From assembly GCA_037903355.1 (NCBI GenBank), contig JBAJFE010000001.1:1240001-1304000 (forward strand): DNA of 64,000 nt, in the 5' to 3' direction. Position numbers and translations under genes: made by a program. Shown here one piece after another: positions 11,459-24,189 of the stretch. How positions within the stretch are numbered: the stretch's first letter is position 1; the number at the start of each line of letters is the position of its first letter. The notes beneath the pieces are model-generated. The model ran no database searches. It was given only the letters and a program-made list of their open reading frames with translations, and was not told where the DNA came from. This stretch comes from Trichuris trichiura. Taxonomy: Eukaryota > Nematoda > Enoplea > Trichinellida > Trichuridae.

Positions 11459-13015
11459 ATTTATTGCCGTCATAACAGTCCTATCTCAGGAAAACGAGAC
11501 AAAAACTCACCGACCGCTGGGCCACTCTTTCTCGAGGTTCGCACCTGTTCTTTATGCATCCCATAAGTAGGATGCACACACATGAACAAATGCGAACCCT
11601 TTAAAACGATATGAATTCCACAGTTGCAACTAACGAAACACTGATAACAGCACTGTTGACTGATGTGCAGGTTAAAATGTTTTCTAGGCCGAAAGATTTG
11701 TTCTACGCACGGCGTTTTGACGCGAAGGTTTAGTTTCCATTCATGGCTGTCCTTGCTCAATCTACTTTTCAGCATTTATGCGTAGGGTGCTACCAAGCTT
11801 TTGTTGTACTCATAGGGACGCTATTTGCCACAGCCACGCGAGCTACCCACCATACATCGTCGTAAGAAGGTTTACTTCCAGAAGAGATGAGGAAATAGTT
11901 TTCTTTTTCCACCTGCGCCTAAGCCTAAGCATTAGCTCTTGTTTTAGCTTCGGAAAGTGCTGGCTAATATCAGCGGGAACAAAGGTTTGCCGTAACCCAT
12001 CCTTCACTTACTTCGAGCGCGCTGGCCATCATGTACCGCTATAACCTGAGTTTACACGTAGACACGAAAGATTATTTTCGAGAAAGCCCTACACGTGGAC
12101 AAACGGCCCTCGCCGTGACATCGGCAGGTTGACCTATTCTGACAGGACGCCTCACCTAACGTTGACTGATCTTCCCATTGCGCCTTGTGCCTCCGCCGAG
12201 GACAGCCTGTAAGGAAGTTGCTCCGAAGCTGATCCAGCCGTGTGTGTATTTCCTCGACAGGTCAAAGTTCGACTAGACAGACACGCACACGACTCGGAAA
12301 GCTGGAGGAGCTACTCCTGAGGAAAAACTCGGTGGGAGGGCAACACCTGCGTGCTCTGACGATAGCTCAAGAACGAGCCGAAAGCTTCGCCAGACTATTG
12401 TTTGGTTTTTCATACCTTGAACGAGATTAAAGATTTTTCACTTTTTTGACTCGCTTTATGGCCAAACACAAACGGGAAAAATCTATGTACGTCACTTGTT
12501 CAACAATTAAACGTTCATTATTCGAAGTGCATTTCCTCAGTTGAACGTTGTTCCGTTCCGGTGCTAAGAGTCAACAAAAGAATGAACTGAATAAATCAAT
12601 CCGAATAAAGAAAGTATTATTGCTTCTAACCTAATCCAGCTAAATCACAAAGACGACCCATTGGAAGTGATCATGTCCATCGTCCTTAAGCGAAGCTCAA
12701 TTGGCGACTAGGTCAAGCCATTTAGCCACCCCACGAATTCACGTATTTAGTGTTTACTTAGAGTGAGACTTATGGAGCTGGGACTGTCATCAGCCGACGC
12801 CACCAGAGAGAGAGACAGATTAGTACCGGTACGTGTTTGATTCTCTTCCAACGGATATACCGCAGGTCTGCAAAATGGCGAGGTGCATAAAACCGACGTT
12901 ATTGTAAATCATGAATAAGCTTTTTAAGGACTAAAACGCTTCCTGAAAAAAGTGTCAACTGTAGTCCGGTGTCTGTTCATACTACAAACGTAGAGAGTAA
13001 GTGGGGCCTTCGCAC

Positions 13016-14447
13016 TAGCTGCCCTGCTCAACATATCTGAGCATTCCTAAAAAACAAAACACTTCAGCTGCGCTAACATGCACTACTACCTTTTCCTTCA
13101 GCTTTTGTACCATTTCCATCTCATTGTCACTTTCCTGCTTTGCGTAATCTACAGTGCTACTTGCGTCTGCGTTCGTTCCTAGTTCGGCTAGTGCAGAGTA
13201 GAAAATTGCACCTGGGTCATGTTCGGTAGAAACGGCTATCTCCTCCTCTACTACAACAAAATCTTCGAAATCTACTGCTTCAACCACTGCCTCGCGAGTC
13301 CGACTATCACGTCAAAGGTCGACATTATCCACTTGGTCTATGAAGAATCAAGCTCTCCTAAAGCACTTCTTTATTGCCTCAGCAAGAACCTTATTCCTGG
13401 AAGAGCTGATCCAAAATACAGCGTCGAAGCTTTAATGGACGCAGCAATTGAAGCCGCTCCCAGAGACCAGTTGGTGACTTCCTCTTTACTGGAGAAACTG
13501 ACTCTCGCATTTCGCTTCAAACGTCTTGATTAGTCCTTGATACAGAGCCTGAGGTTTTCAGGAAGTGCTTGGAGGCAAGAACTTCAATGTGACGTTGGAG
13601 AGGTGCATGGGCGGCACAGTTATACATTACCAATAACAAGGAGAGTTTCATTCGCTTCACCTGTCGGTCGGCACCTTCTACGCACTCCTCGAATATAGCG
13701 AATGAGATCGAGCGACACTGATCTCAAAGTTACAGAGTCATCCTCAGGCATAAAGTTCCTAAATGCGCGAGGTTTCGCTGACCTACCAATCATCAAGGGC
13801 ATCAACTTCTCCCCAGTTGCGCTAGCGCCATGAAGCAGTGTAGAGCGTTACTTAGACAGCTTCCAGCTTTTGCATATGTCGCCTTTTAGTGCAACGCTTC
13901 CATCAGGCATAACGTTGAAGAACAAGCCGCTTTCATCAGCGTTAAAAACGTCTTCCTTCTTGAAGGCACTGCACAAATAACGAAACTTCCCGATGAAGTC
14001 TTCCAAGACCTTGACGGGAACTTCGCTAGATTCACCGCATAACAATTCCTGAGAAATCGTATGACAGAGCTTGAGCCTCGCCAGCTAACCGATTGATGCT
14101 TGGAAACTTGTGAACCTGAAATCCACGGCAAATCTTCTAGCAACTTTCTGGATCATTCGGCCAGCGATCCGTGCATTAGCTGCTCTCATTCGCTTAAACC
14201 AACTTAACGCTGTTTCAATCACTTGTTTCAGGAAAATTTTCCTCTTTCATCGCTGCGAGTCTCAGCTTTCCTTATTATATCTTTCCAAGTATTCTTGTTT
14301 AAGTCTCTGCATGTCGCTAACGGTATTCTTGCTCACATGGAACCACTCCTCTGTCTTTTTTGACTGCTCGTTTCGAGAACGCAGATAGAGCGTACGATTT
14401 TTTCACTGCCAATTCTCTCCAATCTTTCCGTTTGGCCATAGTGCAAA
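13016..14447 (-). pseudogene. Tigger/pogo transposase relic (copy 2)
   Basis: Duplicate of the relic at 1,556-2,987, with the same blocks (MAKRKDW start, NADESGLFF, GRSAKPRAF, acidic tail) and the same broken frames. The shared breaks show it was already dead before the segment was duplicated. Confidence 0.85.
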
Positions 14448-14519
14448 CCGTCATCCGCTTGGGTAGCTGTTACTGCGTAAGAAGGAATGTTTTTACACGT
14501 CAAGACACGTTAAGGTCAC

Positions 14520-15532
14520 CTTCCATAGCCGTAGTCCGACGATGTTGGGCTCGATCGAGGTAACTCGCAGACAGAGATCGCCGCGTCTGACTATTTGTAG
14601 CTGATTGGGTTTCTTGATCGTTAGGTCCGTAGCGATACTAAATGCGCGTTCCACTAGACTCGATGATGGAAGACAAACCAGTAACTTTTTTGCTACCTCC
14701 CATACGCCAGGGTACAACCCTAGGATTTCTCTGCAGCCAGAACTGCTGACAACCCTGTGAAAACTTGCTCTTCAACTGCACGTTCGCTTGCAACGGCAGC
14801 AGCTCTTCTTGCAGTGACATCTCGCAAAACTGGAACTAGCGTAGGAGAAAAGCAACCGTACCGACAAAGTGTTCCCAAGAAATGTGTGTGCAGCACTCGC
14901 AATTCCCTGTCGCTAACGCGTATGCTTGCATTGGAGCTGCGTGAACAATAGACGCAAGGAAAGAAAGGGAAGAAAAAGGGAGCCGACTTTTCACAGAAGC
15001 GGGGCAACAGATGGTAATCGTTGACAAAATTCTATAGCAGAGTCGTTGCTACAAAGCTGCCGGTGCGAACATGTGCTAATCGCTGGTTGAATCGTAAAGC
15101 AGGAGCCAATGCATCGCAAAAGCTGTGGCGCATTATGACAACGCGGACAACTATTCTCTGATGTGAACCATGTGCTGCGCGCTAAATGCTTCTCAGCAGA
15201 AAGCTTTTCTTGCTCAACCCAACGCCGGAAGGTCACGGTGACAAATATGCCATCCCTTGTGTCGCGTGTTCTGAATGGTCATTTTCACGAGCGGTGATTG
15301 GTTCATGTGTTGGATTGGGGGGTAGACGGCATCACGCATAGCATGAAACGTAATTTTAACCAGTACGCACAATACCTGACCCTGGGACCTCACCTTCCGA
15401 TCCACGAGAACACGACGGCCCAGGTGCGGCATGTGGCCCACGCAACTCAAATAGGCCCCCTGGCACTCTGGTCCCGGTGGATTTCGAAAGGGCCGCCCTG
15501 GTGGAGCGCCTACCCAACCTTGAGAAACACTG
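14520..15532 (-). mobile_element. Truncated hAT-B element (copy 2)
   Basis: Duplicate of the hAT-B piece at 3,060-4,071, with the same GAGAAACACTG terminus and the same missing end. It differs by a one-base insertion that shifts the LVERAFSIATDL frame relative to copy 1. Confidence 0.8.
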
Positions 15533-16295
15533 AACTAGATAAATACCTCTGGGCTCGCGAAAGAATGCGCAGTTTTGCATAACGCCGTAAATCAGTGCAC
15601 GCTATGTTGAACAACGTTTTCAACGAATAAATTTCTCGAAAGATTTTCAACGAATCTTTCGAGAAATATTACAGTGACAGATTGAAATGAAGAAATTGCG
15701 TACATTACGAAAAACGTTAATTCAGCGGGAAAAATAATTGAAACTGGTTAACTAGAATGATGCAAAAGATGTCTTTAAAAATTCTGAAATCAAGGTCTTA
15801 GCAGCGAACAGAAATTGTATGCCAGTCAAGCTATTAATGGACTTACATTTTGATTGCCGGCCTATAGTAGTTCTTCAAATCCGTCAAAACCAACTACGGA
15901 AACGCCGTAATCTGGAGAGCCGTCCACAAGCTCGGTGGAGAGAAGGGCAAAATTTTCTTCTCCCTACATGTTAGTCTGCCGTAAGCAGTCAATGCTTTGT
16001 TAGCAGCATAAACCGAATAGGCTCAATTTTGCGTTTTACAATTAGGAACAACCGTTTCTTTCTTGAGTACAAGAGCAACCGGTAAAATACACAGCCAAGG
16101 AATTAGCGCCCAATACGTCCCGGAGACCGTTTGTAACGCAAATGCAAATTCTGGTTAAGTGAAAACTGGATAAGAAATGAGCTCGACCGTAGACCTTGAG
16201 GATCGCTGATAAGCATTCCCAACGTATAGTTTACTCCTCTTAAGAATTGCCCTTTTTGTAGAATCGTTACCTTTCCAATGCGTATGAAAACGTAC

Positions 16296-16457
16296 GTCGC
16301 ACAATAAACGATCAGTGAGAGAAAATTGGTGGTTTGATAATAAATTGAACTGAATCTTGGAATATTTAACTCGCTGCAGGAAATCAAGTTCCAACTGGTG
16401 CATTGACTGCGCTCTGTAGTGGAGCTCATCGGACGTAATCTCTTTTTCATTTGCCAT
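16296..16457 (-). CDS. Unrecognised exon-like ORF (copy 2)
   Basis: Duplicate of the ORF at 4,835-4,996, with the same ATG and the same GTACGT donor-like end. The reading frame past the donor differs slightly between copies (changed residues and a different stop), which gives weak support for the donor being the real end of coding. Confidence 0.2.
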
Positions 16458-16745
16458 AGCAGCTTTCCGCTTCACTAGAAATCGCCGACACAGTGATTAA
16501 ACGTCACAGCTCCATAAAGCACAAGAGGTCGTATACTTAATTGTTCTTTGCACCTTCTTACTTTGAGAGCAGTAAACAACTATTGCTATCAACCTGCTGA
16601 TCATATTATCCTACTGCTTGCAAGTTCGTTTACTTGCATTCTTTGGCAGCTGCAACGGTCTGGCTGCTACAAGCGTTTACTTGCATATTCTTGAAGTATT
16701 TGCGCTATTGCGTTTGTATATTCACTGCTATTTGTGTTGCCTTGA

Positions 16746-17084
16746 ACTGCACTTGAATCGTTGTATGTCTGGCACCCGTTTTCGTGGTGGAACGATCGTC
16801 TGAGCTTACGGTGTCCGAAGCGTCGTTGGTCCGCCGATCTATGGCCCATTGCTCGTCCTATCGAAAACATCGACCGTGCATCATTCTGATCACCGACCTC
16901 TGCGGTACCGAGAGCAACTCCTTCCGCCAGGACCGGAGTTTCGTCACTGATCAACGATGATAAGAAGTTTAAAGTTACTTCGGAGGTCACACACTTCAAG
17001 CCGGAAGAGTTGGAAATAGCAACAAAGGATGATCGACTAATGATCCATTGGAAGCATGAGGAAAACAGGGATGACCATGGTTAC
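16746..17084 (+). pseudogene. Hsp20 pseudogene, truncated copy
   Basis: Same N-terminal part as 5,285-5,623 with the same in-frame TGA. It is cut after the HGY of the alpha-crystallin domain, so the second half of the chaperone fold is missing. The shared stop codon means the gene was damaged before duplication, or that the TGA is spliced out in both. Confidence 0.8.
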
Positions 17085-18058
17085 ACCTATTACTACTTAA
17101 AAAACGTACTCGTTCCTCACACTTGCGAAAATGACCACAAAGGAGTTTCATAAACAATGGCGCCAACATTAATACAATACTTTTACAAACATCGAACGAA
17201 TACTACAAATGGGCATTTTTTTAGTGTGACAAAAGAAGCTATCAGAAAGGTTACTCTTTGCTATTCCTCCAAACCATTAAGTACTAGGCGAGGTACTGTA
17301 TGCGAATGAATTAGTTTGTACACTCGCAAATGACTTACAGTCACACATTAATGGGAGATTAGCTCTGTCGCGCGCAGGTAGTCCAATCATATTTAAAGCG
17401 TTCGGTCGTTCTACTGTTCTCTTCCTCGAGTCCGGAGTAGAGAAGGCGTAGCAACTTCAATAAATACTTAAAGTATGGTGACTAAAAAATAAACTATTAA
17501 TCAGGCTAGCTGACAGACAGAAGATGAGGACAATGAAATCTACTTTAAAACATTTGAATTTAAGCACCTAAAACATCCCCCGCAACACCTGTTACATCAT
17601 TTTAACACCGTGAATTTTCGTTACGTCATTGCTTTATATTAACACCGCTGAAGACGGGTCTCGTTTGACCCGAAAGCTACGGAATAATAATAAAAATATT
17701 ATCAACGGGACAAAATTTCCGTAAAAGAAACTCAACATGAAACTATTAATCAGGAAAAGTAAAGTAGGAAGAGCTGCCTCTCGCAATACAGTATAATTTA
17801 AGGCCCGCCTCAATGCGATCCAATGCCACACGTCCCCGTTCGACCGAGCCCATTTATCGTTATCAGATTATTATTCAGGTTTATTATTCAGCTTTTCAGG
17901 TTTTCCATTATTATTCAGGTTTTCTTGATGTATGAATGACATATTTAAACATGCTGAGCCACTCCTCCTTCTCTTCTGTTTATCACACGTCTCGACGCAC
18001 GACTTTAACTTTCTTCTCTCCGTATTAAACGGTTAGCACGGTTCCTAGTCGCGTTACA
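17085..18058 (+). other. AT-rich DNA, PLE-type hairpin and possible BEL LTR end
   Basis: At 17,648-17,676 CTGAAGA, a GGGTC/GACCC stem and GAAAGC repeat the PLE tail motif seen at 7,387, but no PLE coding sequence precedes it. From about 17,850 the sequence could be the 5' LTR and leader of the BEL element: an ATATTTAAA box near 17,941, an ATTAAA signal near 18,025 and a terminus-like GCGTTACA near 18,052-18,059. The partner LTR was not found, so the LTR is tentative. Confidence 0.35.
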
Positions 18059-18215
18059 GTCGCAACCACTGATGCGTCGGCCGGGAAACGTTTGCAATTA
18101 CCGTGTGCTCTTTGCTGACTGGGTTTGCAGCCGTTACAATCTACGTACCGGCAACTGTTAATCACCGCGTGGCAGGCAACCGCTTTACGTTTAACTCACC
18201 GTACCCCAACCGAAT

Positions 18216-18398
18216 ATGGCAGCAAGTCAGTCGACCGAAGCCGTTGCCAACGACTCAAGCCTCGACAAACGACGCAGGGAAAAAGGAAGGTTCAAGATCC
18301 GGCATACAAACATAGTAAAAGAAATCGACGCGCATATACGCAGCAGTCTGAGCCGTTCAAAACTCTTCTCCTTAGTCACAGAGTTGAATGGCCTCACT
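18216..18398 (+). pseudogene. BEL/Pao gag, N-terminal end
   Basis: An ATG at 18,216 opens MAASQSTEAV... followed by RRREKGRFKIRHTNIVKEID and SRSKLFSLVTELN, which has the character of the N-terminal helical region of BEL/Pao Gag. The frame is interrupted at 18,399 by a hAT terminus. The other side of that hAT resumes in RNase H, so the rest of Gag, the protease and the polymerase are gone. Confidence 0.5.
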
Positions 18399-19172
18399 CA
18401 GTGATTCCCAACGTTTTTTGTGCCAGGGCCCCCTTTCGAGACGCGCAACTCCTCAGGGCCCCCCTGTTCTTGCGTGGTTCTGCTGTTTCCTTTTCTGGCT
18501 TGAGGTTCTTTCGCGTTTATTAGAGTACCTGTGACACGCAGTTTGCGGAAGATTTCAACAACGAATTTGCTGTTGTCTTTTTCAACTGGTAAATATCGAC
18601 GCTAACAACGAAATTTTAATTTTCATTTTAAAACTTTTCAATTTAAAAGTTCGATCTTTGTACCGGTCTGTGCCATGTGGAAAAGACAGCAACGAATCCA
18701 GCTCTAATTTCTGACACGTAGGCAATGCATTTCAGTCACTCGGTCTAAGTATTTCAGACGACCTGTAACTGCGCTTTTTTGTTGAGTGAATGAAGGTAGG
18801 TCAAAAAAGTTCCTTCGTCTTATGGAATTGGTCGAAACTTCTTCGTCTTCGTGAAGTCGTCCCCAAAGGGAGGAATTGCGCAGCCTCACTCAGCATCCAG
18901 CGATCTCCTGCGAAATGTCAGTGACTTCGCTTGAACGTAGCAGGGTTCTATTGATTTAGGAGGCCCATGCTATGCTGATGGCAAGTTCCTTTCTCTATGT
19001 TCCGTGATATTCACAAATTGCTTACTCTCTGTTCTCATGAGAAAAATTACATTAGAAAAAAGATGTACATGCAGAACCCAGGGACCCGCAAGGGCCCCCT
19101 TAGCATTCAGGACCCCCTTCGACTCCCCCCGAGCCCCCTTGGGAACCCAGGGGACCCCGTTGGGAATCACTG
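18399..19172. mobile_element. Non-autonomous hAT element, hAT-A derivative
   Basis: It starts CAGTGATTCCCAACG and ends CGTTGGGAATCACTG, inverted termini typical of hAT. The first 70 bases match the left end of hAT-A at 48,804 (poly-T run, GGGCCCC blocks) and the last 60 resemble its right end, so this is an internally deleted relative of 774 bp with no transposase. The flanking octamers (GCCTCACT and GTCTAGCC) do not match, which is unexpected for a simple hAT insertion. Confidence 0.85.
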
Positions 19173-20940
19173 GTCTAGCCCAAACGGTAGCTGAAATCAT
19201 GGGCGTTGATCCTAGTCGAGTCACTTATTGGACTGATTCTTTGACTGTTTTTAAGTGGTTGAAAATGGATAGTCAACGACTGAAGTCTTTCGTCGCTCAT
19301 TGGGTTGCGGAAATAACGACAGACAGCGAGCTAAGGCAGTGGCGGCACGTTCTTGGGAGATTGAATCCGGCCGATGACATTCCTAGAGGCGTATCAGCCT
19401 CCCGCTTCGCAGTGACTTCACAGCGTTGGTTTGTAGACCCGCAGTTTTCAAGGTTGCAAGAAGAGCTATGGCCAACAATGCCGACTTCACCTAACGCGGA
19501 CTGCGCAGAGTCTGAGGTAAGAACTCCGGACCTGGACGTTAATGTAGCGAATATTTGTTCATCAAATGCGATCCTTCCATTGTTCGACATAATGTCTGAC
19601 TTCTCAAAGGTAATCAGAATTGTCGCTTACGTATGCCGCTTCGTCGCGTGGCAAAGAGACCTGTATTTGTCAAGAGTAATATCGGCAACAGATGTTCGAT
19701 GCGTCAAATTCTAGTGCATTCGTCTTCTACAAAGAGAATACTTCCCTGAAGAAATGCAGATTTTATCTGAGGGGCGTTTACTAAATGTTCATTCGCAGCT
19801 AGCCGCCTTGGATCCATTTATCCATGATGATGGAGTGCTTCGTGTCGGTGGACGACTGAGATTCTCTGATTTGTCAATGGATGCGAAACACCCAGTCATA
19901 CTTCCGGCATTTAATTCCTTCTTCCATGGTTTTATCTGGCACTGGCATTTAAAACCTATGCACTCCAAGACTGAAAGAGTCTTGGCTGACCTAAGGTCGC
20001 AATTCTGGCTTATAGGAGGAAGAAGATCAGTACAGAGAGTGATAGATCGTTGCTTGTACTGTCGTCGAATGAAGACCATGCCCTGTCATCCGATGATGGC
20101 GCCATTGCTTAAAGAACGCGTCATTTGCTCTCTTCCTGCATTCGTTAACGTCAGGGTGGATTGTTTTGGGCCATTTCAAGTTTCAGTGAGGCGGTCAGTC
20201 GTAAAGCGCTATGGGCGCATATTTTCGTGCTTAGCATCGAGAGCGTCTTGAATTGCTCGACTCCTTAGATGTACACTCGTTCATTCTAGCACTGGGAAGA
20301 TTCATCGCGCGTCGTGGTCTTCCATCCACAATGTTTGCTAACAATGGCATGAATTTCGTTGCAGCAGAGCGAATACTGCGAGAAGACGTGGACGATAACC
20401 GTGTTCGCCAGTATTTAGCTGATCAAAGCATCGAGTGGACGTTTATGCTTCCAGGGCGACCCCACTTCGGCTGTATTTGTGAAAGGCTTATTGCTGTCGC
20501 GAAACAGGCCCTCGTAGCTGTCTTGGATGGTAACGCAGTTACAGGCGAAATTTCGACGACCCTTTTCGTAGACGTTGAATCATTACAGAACGGGCGGGCA
20601 CTAGCGTACATCGGAACTGATTCATCTGAGCGCACGCCCCTCACACCGTTTTTCCTGTTGACTGGTCGCGTGAACGTCCATGTTCCGCCGGACGTTTCGT
20701 GTGAATCAAAGTGCACATTGTCGAATCACTAGAAAGGAGCAGTCGAAATTGCCGATCGATTCTGGCGAAGGTGGCAACGGGACTACCTTCCCACACTGCG
20801 GGACTGGACACATCGAGCTCCTGTTTCACGGTCAACTCTTCCTTGGATGGATGTTGCACGTCATTTTGCAAAACCATTGCTAATTCGTTGGGCAGCCTCC
20901 AAAAAATTATTACGACACGAAATACAGGACGCTATTAAAT
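19173..20940 (+). pseudogene. BEL/Pao pol relic: RNase H, integrase, C-terminal domain
   Basis: Consecutive frames read RNase H (YWTDSLTVFKWL, RLNPADDIPRGV), a zinc-binding integrase N-domain (HWHLKPMHSKTE then DRCLYCRR), the integrase core (RVDCFGPF; FANNGMNFVAAE; CERLIAVAKQ) and the C-terminal BEL domain (ADRFWRRWQRDYLPTLRDW) near 20,745. Frame changes occur near 19,700, 20,240 and 20,720. The second catalytic Asp (normally in SDNG) is Asn, so the integrase is inactive. BEL elements integrate as cDNA and are chromosomal in nematodes, insects and other animals. No 3' LTR was seen. Confidence 0.85.
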
Positions 20941-23900
20941 GCAGGTATCTGCTTTTATAGGTTTCTCGGTCGTACAAGCTCTTCTCAATGATGACGTTAA
21001 GCTGTTGCTTCGTAGCAGGTGTTGCTTCTTATACTTCCACTTTATGTTTATCACTCAGAGAAGTTAAAGTTTTTTTCTTCAAAGGCTTACTCTTTTTGGG
21101 TTGTTAAAATGTTTCTAAACTGCAAAGAGTGCCAAGAAAATTAGCGTCGCTATTGGCCGACATCTATACCACGCACACTATAAAACTTAATTCTTTACTC
21201 CTTCGAAAATACAAACTGGCACTGCAGTAATTCGCTATTTAGGAATTTAAAACAAATCACGTGCAAGACATTTTCAGAGAAAATGCCAACGTTCGAATGT
21301 ATCTTATTTTTGCTTGTTCAGAATTTTAAAGTAGGCTATTAGAGTTTGCACAGGGGAGAGCAATTAATGCAACTTTAGCATACGTTTTACTCGGCTCACT
21401 GCTGATTTATTAGTGTTGTTGTATTTTTCAATAACAAAATATTTTAAACACATCATCAGCAATGCACTGCTGCAGGCGATGCCAATTATTAAAACACGCA
21501 AACGCAACTTGTACCTACATACACTTTAATGCGTTACCTGCGTATATTTAACACCTTGTTGCTAACGACGTGGCCGTTTTGCTAGGCTGTAAGCATGTTA
21601 GGTGGTTTGGACTTGAAGAGTTTGTTGCTATCGGTCCGTGTTCGCTTTGTTGCACCAAGCTGCCTTTAAAAAGGCAAGAACAAGTGATGGGCGCGGGTGG
21701 CCGTGGAAAGAACTTCATGTTACTCATACGAGCAATGATATTTGGTCTTTTCATACGCATTTGAAGATATGGTAAGCATGCCTCATTTAATTTAAACTTA
21801 CGTTGCTCTTAGAACGCGTTTAGCCTCCCTGTCAGCTTTGTGATAAAAATGAAAATGGACGATAATTCTGAAGATCTTACCATTCCCCGATCAGCTGGTC
21901 TATATCCAAACTATTATAGGTTAGAAAAAATATGAAGATCAAATGATATGCCCATTCTGAGGGAATTGTGTTTGCGATGCAATCTAATAAGAAAAATTGA
22001 GAATCGACTTGTACAACAATCGTACAACAAACAATACCGAAAAAGCTTTACGATATAATTCAAACGATATTTGTGAGGATGGTCGCACCTGATAGGGTTT
22101 ACAAAAACAATGCGACTATTTTCAACAACTTTCAGATAACGTTATCTCTATCTCCTCGAAGTGTCTCGCATGTTAGGTCTCAATACTAAATTCGTTTATC
22201 GCATTTTTCATTACTTTTTCAGCTGCTGCACATCCATTGCTGAATGTTTGAATCCATTAAAATGTACGTAAAAGTTCGCGTTGTGTTCAAAATTAACGGC
22301 TGCTCTGCCAGTGCTTTCAAAAACCTTCAGTTTTTACTGACTTAGGATGGTTCCATTCTCATCGCTTGCAGTTGAACATTTTAAAAATATCTGCTCAGGT
22401 TGTACTTTGATAAGGCTGAAATGTTTGAGTAACCAGCATAAAGATCACATTAATAGTTTCGAAGATGCGATACGTCAACTGCTTGAAGTTATTGTATTGA
22501 AAATGGAATTATTTGTGGCGCCGACAAGCACCACCGCTTAGAGGTATACAGCACTGCATTCTTAAGAACCTTCGATCAGCATTACGATACATTTTTCACA
22601 GTATACTCATTTTCAATTTTTTCTAAAATTCCTTCATACAACGCTACGTTACGTTTCTACTTCAGTATTCTTACGATTCCCCTTTCGTTGCCGCTCGTTT
22701 TCACTGTCTGAAGTTTTTTGAATCTGTTTCCGTTTTACTTTTGCTTACATGGTAGACCGTAGCAGTCAGTTGACTCGACAGTGTCCTTGTTTTTTGCCAT
22801 CTCTTCCTTACCTTAGGTGGCTTGGTAGAAGCTGTCCTGTGCCTTGGCGCACCATCAAGACCCGAATAGCAATAATTTTATTGTGAAGTAATGTGACCAT
22901 ACAGCAATAAAGAAAAAACGCAAAACGAAGATAATATCTTGAACACCGCGTTCATACCCAACGCCTATAGATACGTATCCATGCCATGTCCCCTTCCAAG
23001 GCAGTTGGGCAACCGTTTAATCGGCTTACTGGAAAGCAGGACGCAAGACGCGCTAATCGCGATCGTGGCCGTTTTTGTGCAAGGACGCCGTTATCATGTC
23101 TTCGTGTCGCCGATGACTATCTGTCTCCATGCTCTTCTGGCAAATCCCTTTTGTTCCTCTGTAAGAAATGACCGTTCTTCTAAATTTGCCTTGTTTACAT
23201 GTTCACGTACGTTGTCAGTGTAACACAGTCTTCGTAGCTTGTGTCCATCTTCAAGAGTTCTCATTTTATCATTTAACCATTTTTGTTTAGGGCGCTCTAG
23301 GCTACTTTTTTTCCAGATGCAGAGAAGCAGTACAAGAACAGCTATAGTGAAGTAATCAGCGAGTTCCATATGTTTCCTCGAAAAATCTTAACAAGACAAG
23401 AACAGCCTGAAAGAGCAATATACATTCAAAAAACGTAGCGAAAGACAACTGGTAGTTATTCGTTAAAGTTCCTGTTGATCAAACTACAGTCTAGGACAAA
23501 GTTTCCCAAGAGGAGCTGGACTTCAAGGGGGAACCTGGCAGGAGGTCTCCCTCCGACAGCTGAAGGGTCACTGAATAAATCTGCTGCGTGAAGTGCACAT
23601 CTGACGTTGTCGGCGTCCAAACAGGCTTGAGAAACTCCCATAGCAACAGTAGACCATTGCCGCCGCAGGTCCCCTGTCGCTTTCATAATTTGCTTCCTTG
23701 AAGAATGCACCCATGCTCTGACCGGGCTCACAGACATTGGCCAGAGCGAAAATTTGTCGCAGGGCATAGTTAGGCTTTTTGCTGTAGCTTATCGTTGAGC
23801 ATGTCTGGCATGAGTTGAGTGGCGGTGAAAATTCCGAATATGTCACAAACACACTGTAAAGTGTGGCCTTGCGGCAGTTCTGCGTTTCCATCTTCTAGAT

Positions 23901-24189
23901 AAGTAATGTACTTGAGTAGAAGAGTTATACTGGTGTCGTTTTGTTTAGACCACTAACTTCGACGACCTTTTAATCGTTTTCACTCCACCCAAGTACATTC
24001 CTTATCTAGAAGATGCCAATGCACAACTACCCCACGGCCTGACTTTAGAGCGCGTTTTCAACCTATTCGGGGTTTTGACCCCAACCTGGAATGACTCACC
24101 TGTTGCTGACACTTCTAATTCGAGTTCAGTAGTTTGTTGTACTTCGTCATAGACGTTGCAGGTGGGTTCACAGGCCTTTTCTGTGGAAT
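20941..24189. other. Mostly unrecognised DNA
   Basis: AT-rich sequence with only short open frames. None shows a family I recognise apart from the minus-strand ORF at 23,094-23,369, listed separately. No repeats shared with the rest of the window were noticed. Confidence 0.45.
23094..23369 (-). CDS. Small membrane-anchored ORF, unrecognised
   Basis: A true ATG at 23,369 opens a 91-residue protein. Residues about 7-20 (YFTIAVLVLLLCIW) form a single hydrophobic helix followed by a basic stretch (KKSSLERPKQKW), so an N-terminal membrane anchor with a cytosolic tail is likely. The tail is hydrophilic. Its end (LTEEQKGFARRAWRQI) faintly recalls the first helix of nematode globins, but I found no downstream globin exon. 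It may be a small gene or a first exon. Confidence 0.3.
   Translation of the reverse strand: MELADYFTIAVLVLLLCIWKKSSLERPKQKWLNDKMRTLEDGHKLRRLCYTDNVREHVNKANLEERSFLTEEQKGFARRAWRQIVIGDTKT

Larger units (their letters stand above)
11459..17084. repeat. Segmental duplication, copy 2
   Basis: Second copy of the segment that opens the window. The left junction lies at or before 11,459 and the right junction is sharp at 17,084/17,085, where the Hsp20 frame of copy 1 is replaced by unrelated AT-rich DNA. Differences from copy 1 include single-base changes and 1-2 base indels (for example near 3,215/14,676). Confidence 0.95.

Noticed and set aside
23094..23369. Globin gene exon
   Set aside because: Only about 15 residues resemble a globin A helix; no downstream heme-pocket exons are visible on the minus strand.
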